This document shows positions 62,000-64,000 of a DNA stretch of 64,000 bases, in pieces. The notes beneath the pieces are model-generated. The model worked only from the letters and a program-made list of their open reading frames with translations, was not told the DNA's origin and searched no databases. Each line of letters begins with the position of its first letter. The first letter of the stretch is position 1. Origin of the DNA: Monosporascus cannonballus (lineage: Eukaryota > Ascomycota > Sordariomycetes > Xylariales); NCBI GenBank assembly GCA_004154925.1, contig QJNS01000048.1:310001-374000 (forward strand), in the 5' to 3' direction. The translations under genes and the position numbers were made by a program.

Positions 62000-62370
62000 T
62001 GTAACGGCTACACGGTTTAACCACCTATTAAACCTTAGTCGTACGGGTTTATATTGGCAGGAGCATTATGGGAATCTGAGCAATAGATATAGTAACGTAT
62101 TACGTCTCGTAATACCAAGGGCGTCTTATGTAACGATATATTATTGCAAACTGGTATTATCTAGATTATGGAAATAATAAACGTATATATTTTTTATTTT
62201 GTTATTACTGTTTATTCTTATTTAATAAAGCTTTGTTAAGCGGTTATTTAATGTTAATCGTTCGTATTTAGTAGATTTTAGCTAAGTACCTATTACGTAA
62301 CTTGGAATAACGTTATTCCCTCGTTTTAGCTTAACCGTTTTTATAGGCCAAGTCCGGTTAGGTCGTGATA
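62000..62370 (-). repeat. 3' LTR of D
   Basis: 371 bp, starting tgtaacggctacacgg and ending taggtcgtgata. It contains the reversed R-U5 block with attgcaaactggtattatc and atatata at the expected spacing. Confidence 0.9.
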
Positions 62371-62443
62371 CGATCTCCCCTTTCCTAAAATTTTGCCTTT
62401 AAAATTTTTTTTTTTCGTAAGTGCCGTTTATTTTTTAAGATAT

Positions 62444-62575
62444 TGTTACGGCTACACCTTATACCGCTGCGCCACCAGGGCAAAAGATCGATGGAATGAT
62501 CCCAATTGTGGCAATCATCCTGGTACTTACAGCTGCATATATACTGGAGCTCTTACGGGTGACCAGGCCGTAACA
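62444..62575. mobile_element. 132-bp unmutated mini-insertion in D
   Basis: A base-balanced insert with perfect 9-bp terminal inversion (tgttacggc … gccgtaaca) and a perfect duplication gatat (62439-62443 and 62576-62580). Read on the minus strand it contains tggcgcagcgg, which fits a tRNA-type A box, but no B box is placed correctly. It is non-coding. It is likely a solo LTR of a miniature retroelement (TRIM or SMART-like) or a MITE-like unit. It lies exactly at the start codon of the antisense ORF of D. It postdates RIP of its host or is too short to be recognised. Confidence 0.8.
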
Positions 62576-62576
62576 G

Positions 62577-63194
62577 ATATCGGTTCGCGTTATTAAAAGT
62601 TGTCGCCAGGTTTCCTTTTTTACCGTTCGTCGGCAGAAATTGCTTTTTGATTTTGACGAATTCGGGTACCAAGTTATATTATATTTCTTTTGTTTTTTTA
62701 AGGGTTGGAAGTGCGAAATGATGGAAAATATTTCCAAGCATAAGGCTAATACCAAACGCAGATGTTTTTGTGATGAAACCGGCGTTCTCTTTTTATCTCT
62801 GGAAAATATATGTCTTAAGAATTAATATTTAAAACGAAAAAAGGTTTTTAGCAAAGAACGCTTTTTGGAACTGCAAAAACGTTATTAATAAAAGATAAAT
62901 AAGGCCATTATGCATTTGATCTGCTTTTAAAAACAAAAAACTTTTTTTCGTTTGAAATAAATCAAAATAGTATAAAAGGAATTGTAATCGTTAGAGGAAT
63001 TGGAGGAGCAAGAGCGGTAAAAGTAAGTTAACGCCGAGGCTTTTATAGGCGTATTGATTTTTTTTGCTGGTCTCGTAGATTAGTTCGGTATTAGTAATAC
63101 TGACTGGTCCGTTGAAAACGTTAATTAAAACGTGATTATTTCTAGTAGTTCCGTTATTGCTGGTGAAAATTCTTTAATAAATGTTGGGCGTTAA
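62577..63194 (+). pseudogene. Antisense ORF of D (206 codons, single frame)
   Basis: One uninterrupted frame opposite to pol. It starts at ATA (ATG mutated), reading S-V-R-V-I-K-S-C-R, then F-T-V-R-R-Q-K-L-L-F-D-F-D-E-F-G, C-D-E-T-G-V-L-F and L-K-R-K-K-V-F-S-K-E-R-F-L-E-L-Q-K-R. The charged helix S-L-E-E-L-E-E-Q-E-R comes next, and the end contains N-T-D-W-S-V-E-N and L-I-N-V-G-R. Internal stops, roughly eleven, are only TAA or TAG and lie mostly in the second half. The total of 618 nt equals that of C (619 nt) within one base. It ends against the chromodomain of pol on the other strand. No known domain; the middle looks coiled coil. The mini-insertion at 62444 separates its start codon from anything upstream. 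Confidence 0.75.
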
Positions 63195-64000
63195 TAAGAT
63201 TTTTGGTGGGTTCTTAGGTGTTTTTGGAGTCCGGGTATTTTTTCTATTTGATTAGATATTAGATAATTTTTTTTTTCCGTATATTGAATATTTTTTCCAT
63301 TTCGTATATTGTGTCGTCATTTATTTTCCTCTTATTTTATGCCGTATATATTTTAATTATGTCCGTTATTAACTTGAATAAGGAAATATGAAAAATTGGA
63401 GAAAGTTTAACGTTTGGTGGAAGTTCTAATTAGTAATTGTTTTTTGAAATTTTCTTAACGATTTTGTGTGGACCAATATATTTCAAATCGAGTTTTCTGC
63501 TAGGTTATTATGTTTGAATGTTTTTGGTGGCGAGTTAGATTTGTTTTTTTAAAGTTAGTTTTTTAACTTTTTTAATTATAATATTTGTTTATTTAGTTTC
63601 GTACGAATTTTAGTTTTGTTATTATTTTCTGATGTAGCTGTCGTAGTTATTTTGACGAAAGGATTATTTTGACGTTAATTGGATTGTTATTGCGTGCTTT
63701 TTTGTGGATTTTTAAGTTAAAACGAAAGTTTGAGTATATTGGAGTTGTTTTGATATACTCGTAATAGTTGATATTATAGGCCAGTTATGCAATCGGTAAT
63801 TTTTAACGGAATTATTTGATTTATAGTTAATATAATATCGTAAGTAAGTTTTTAAGGTTTGGTCGGTCGTTTTGTTTATTTATTTATTTAAAATTTAAGT
63901 GTATTTGTGCTATAAGGTCTTGTCAAAATTTAATGCAAATATTAATCCTTTATTTAAAAGAAATTTTATGAATAATCTGTATATATAGAAAATATGTCTA

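Larger units (their letters stand above)
62000..64000 (-). mobile_element. Chromovirus 'D', 3' part, runs off window
   Basis: Minus-strand element entered at its 3' LTR (62000-62370). The next bases, cgatctcccctttcc, are the complement of the polypurine tract. An antisense ORF follows (62577-63194), then a chromodomain relic (about 63190-63330) that matches C at 38965-39125. The rest matches integrase and RNase H regions of A2 and C. It is less AT-rich than the others. The expected duplication on the left is ccgtt (61995-61999); the right end is outside the window. It belongs to the same family as F. Confidence 0.85.

Noticed and set aside
62444..62575. tRNA gene or tRNA-derived SINE
   Set aside because: Only an A-box-like match; no correctly placed B box, no cloverleaf and no A-rich tail. 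The perfect terminal inversion fits an LTR-like unit better.

Overview
This window looks like a chromosome segment from a filamentous ascomycete (Pezizomycotina). Two spliced genes with short GT-AG introns (55-78 nt) encode typical fungal proteins. They lie in a base-balanced island of about 8 kb surrounded by very AT-rich DNA. The AT-rich DNA consists largely of Ty3/Gypsy LTR retrotransposons destroyed by C-to-T/G-to-A mutation of the repeat-induced point mutation (RIP) kind: motifs are riddled with TAA/TAG stops and D-to-N changes, and paired LTRs differ almost only by transitions. Species cannot be fixed from the sequence alone.

Layout. 1-2520 plus 9129-~9650 is an old minus-strand Gypsy copy (here 'Z'), split by a full-length plus-strand element 'A' (2526-9123, duplication tgcga). 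9650-13584 is AT-rich and unassigned. 13585-16812 plus 24171-24213 is a truncated minus-strand element 'F'; its LTR is split by a second Gypsy lineage 'E' (16813-24165, 206-bp LTRs, duplication tattc). 24219-26434 is unassigned but holds a 122-bp unmutated mini-insertion. 26435-53196 is one nest: minus-strand element 'A2' contains 'B' (31160-37757, duplication tttaa) and 'C' (37889-51298), and C contains 'B-prime' (39627-46305, duplication attaa). 53202 to about 61380 is the gene island. It holds a rhodopsin-domain (Pth11-like) seven-helix membrane protein on the minus strand and a GH105 unsaturated rhamnogalacturonyl hydrolase on the plus strand, arranged head to head, plus several unassigned ORF fragments. 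61504-61897 is a lightly mutated solo LTR. 62000 to the window end is minus-strand element 'D', interrupted by a 132-bp unmutated mini-insertion.

Elements A, A2, B, B-prime, C, D and F belong to one chromovirus group. Where visible, they show gag, reverse transcriptase, RNase H, integrase and a C-terminal chromodomain. Their LTRs share a conserved R-U5 half but have family-specific U3 halves. Two features stand out. First, at least four copies (A, A2, C, D) carry a conserved antisense ORF, tail to tail with pol, predicted to be charged and helical; its internal stops are only TAA/TAG in the copies I read through, and it spans 618 and 619 nt in C and D. Second, the sequence just after the 5' LTR (TTGCAAGCT before mutation) is complementary to AGCTTGCAA, which lies about 31 nt downstream of the LTR TATA box. 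That is the arrangement expected for Tf1-type self-priming.
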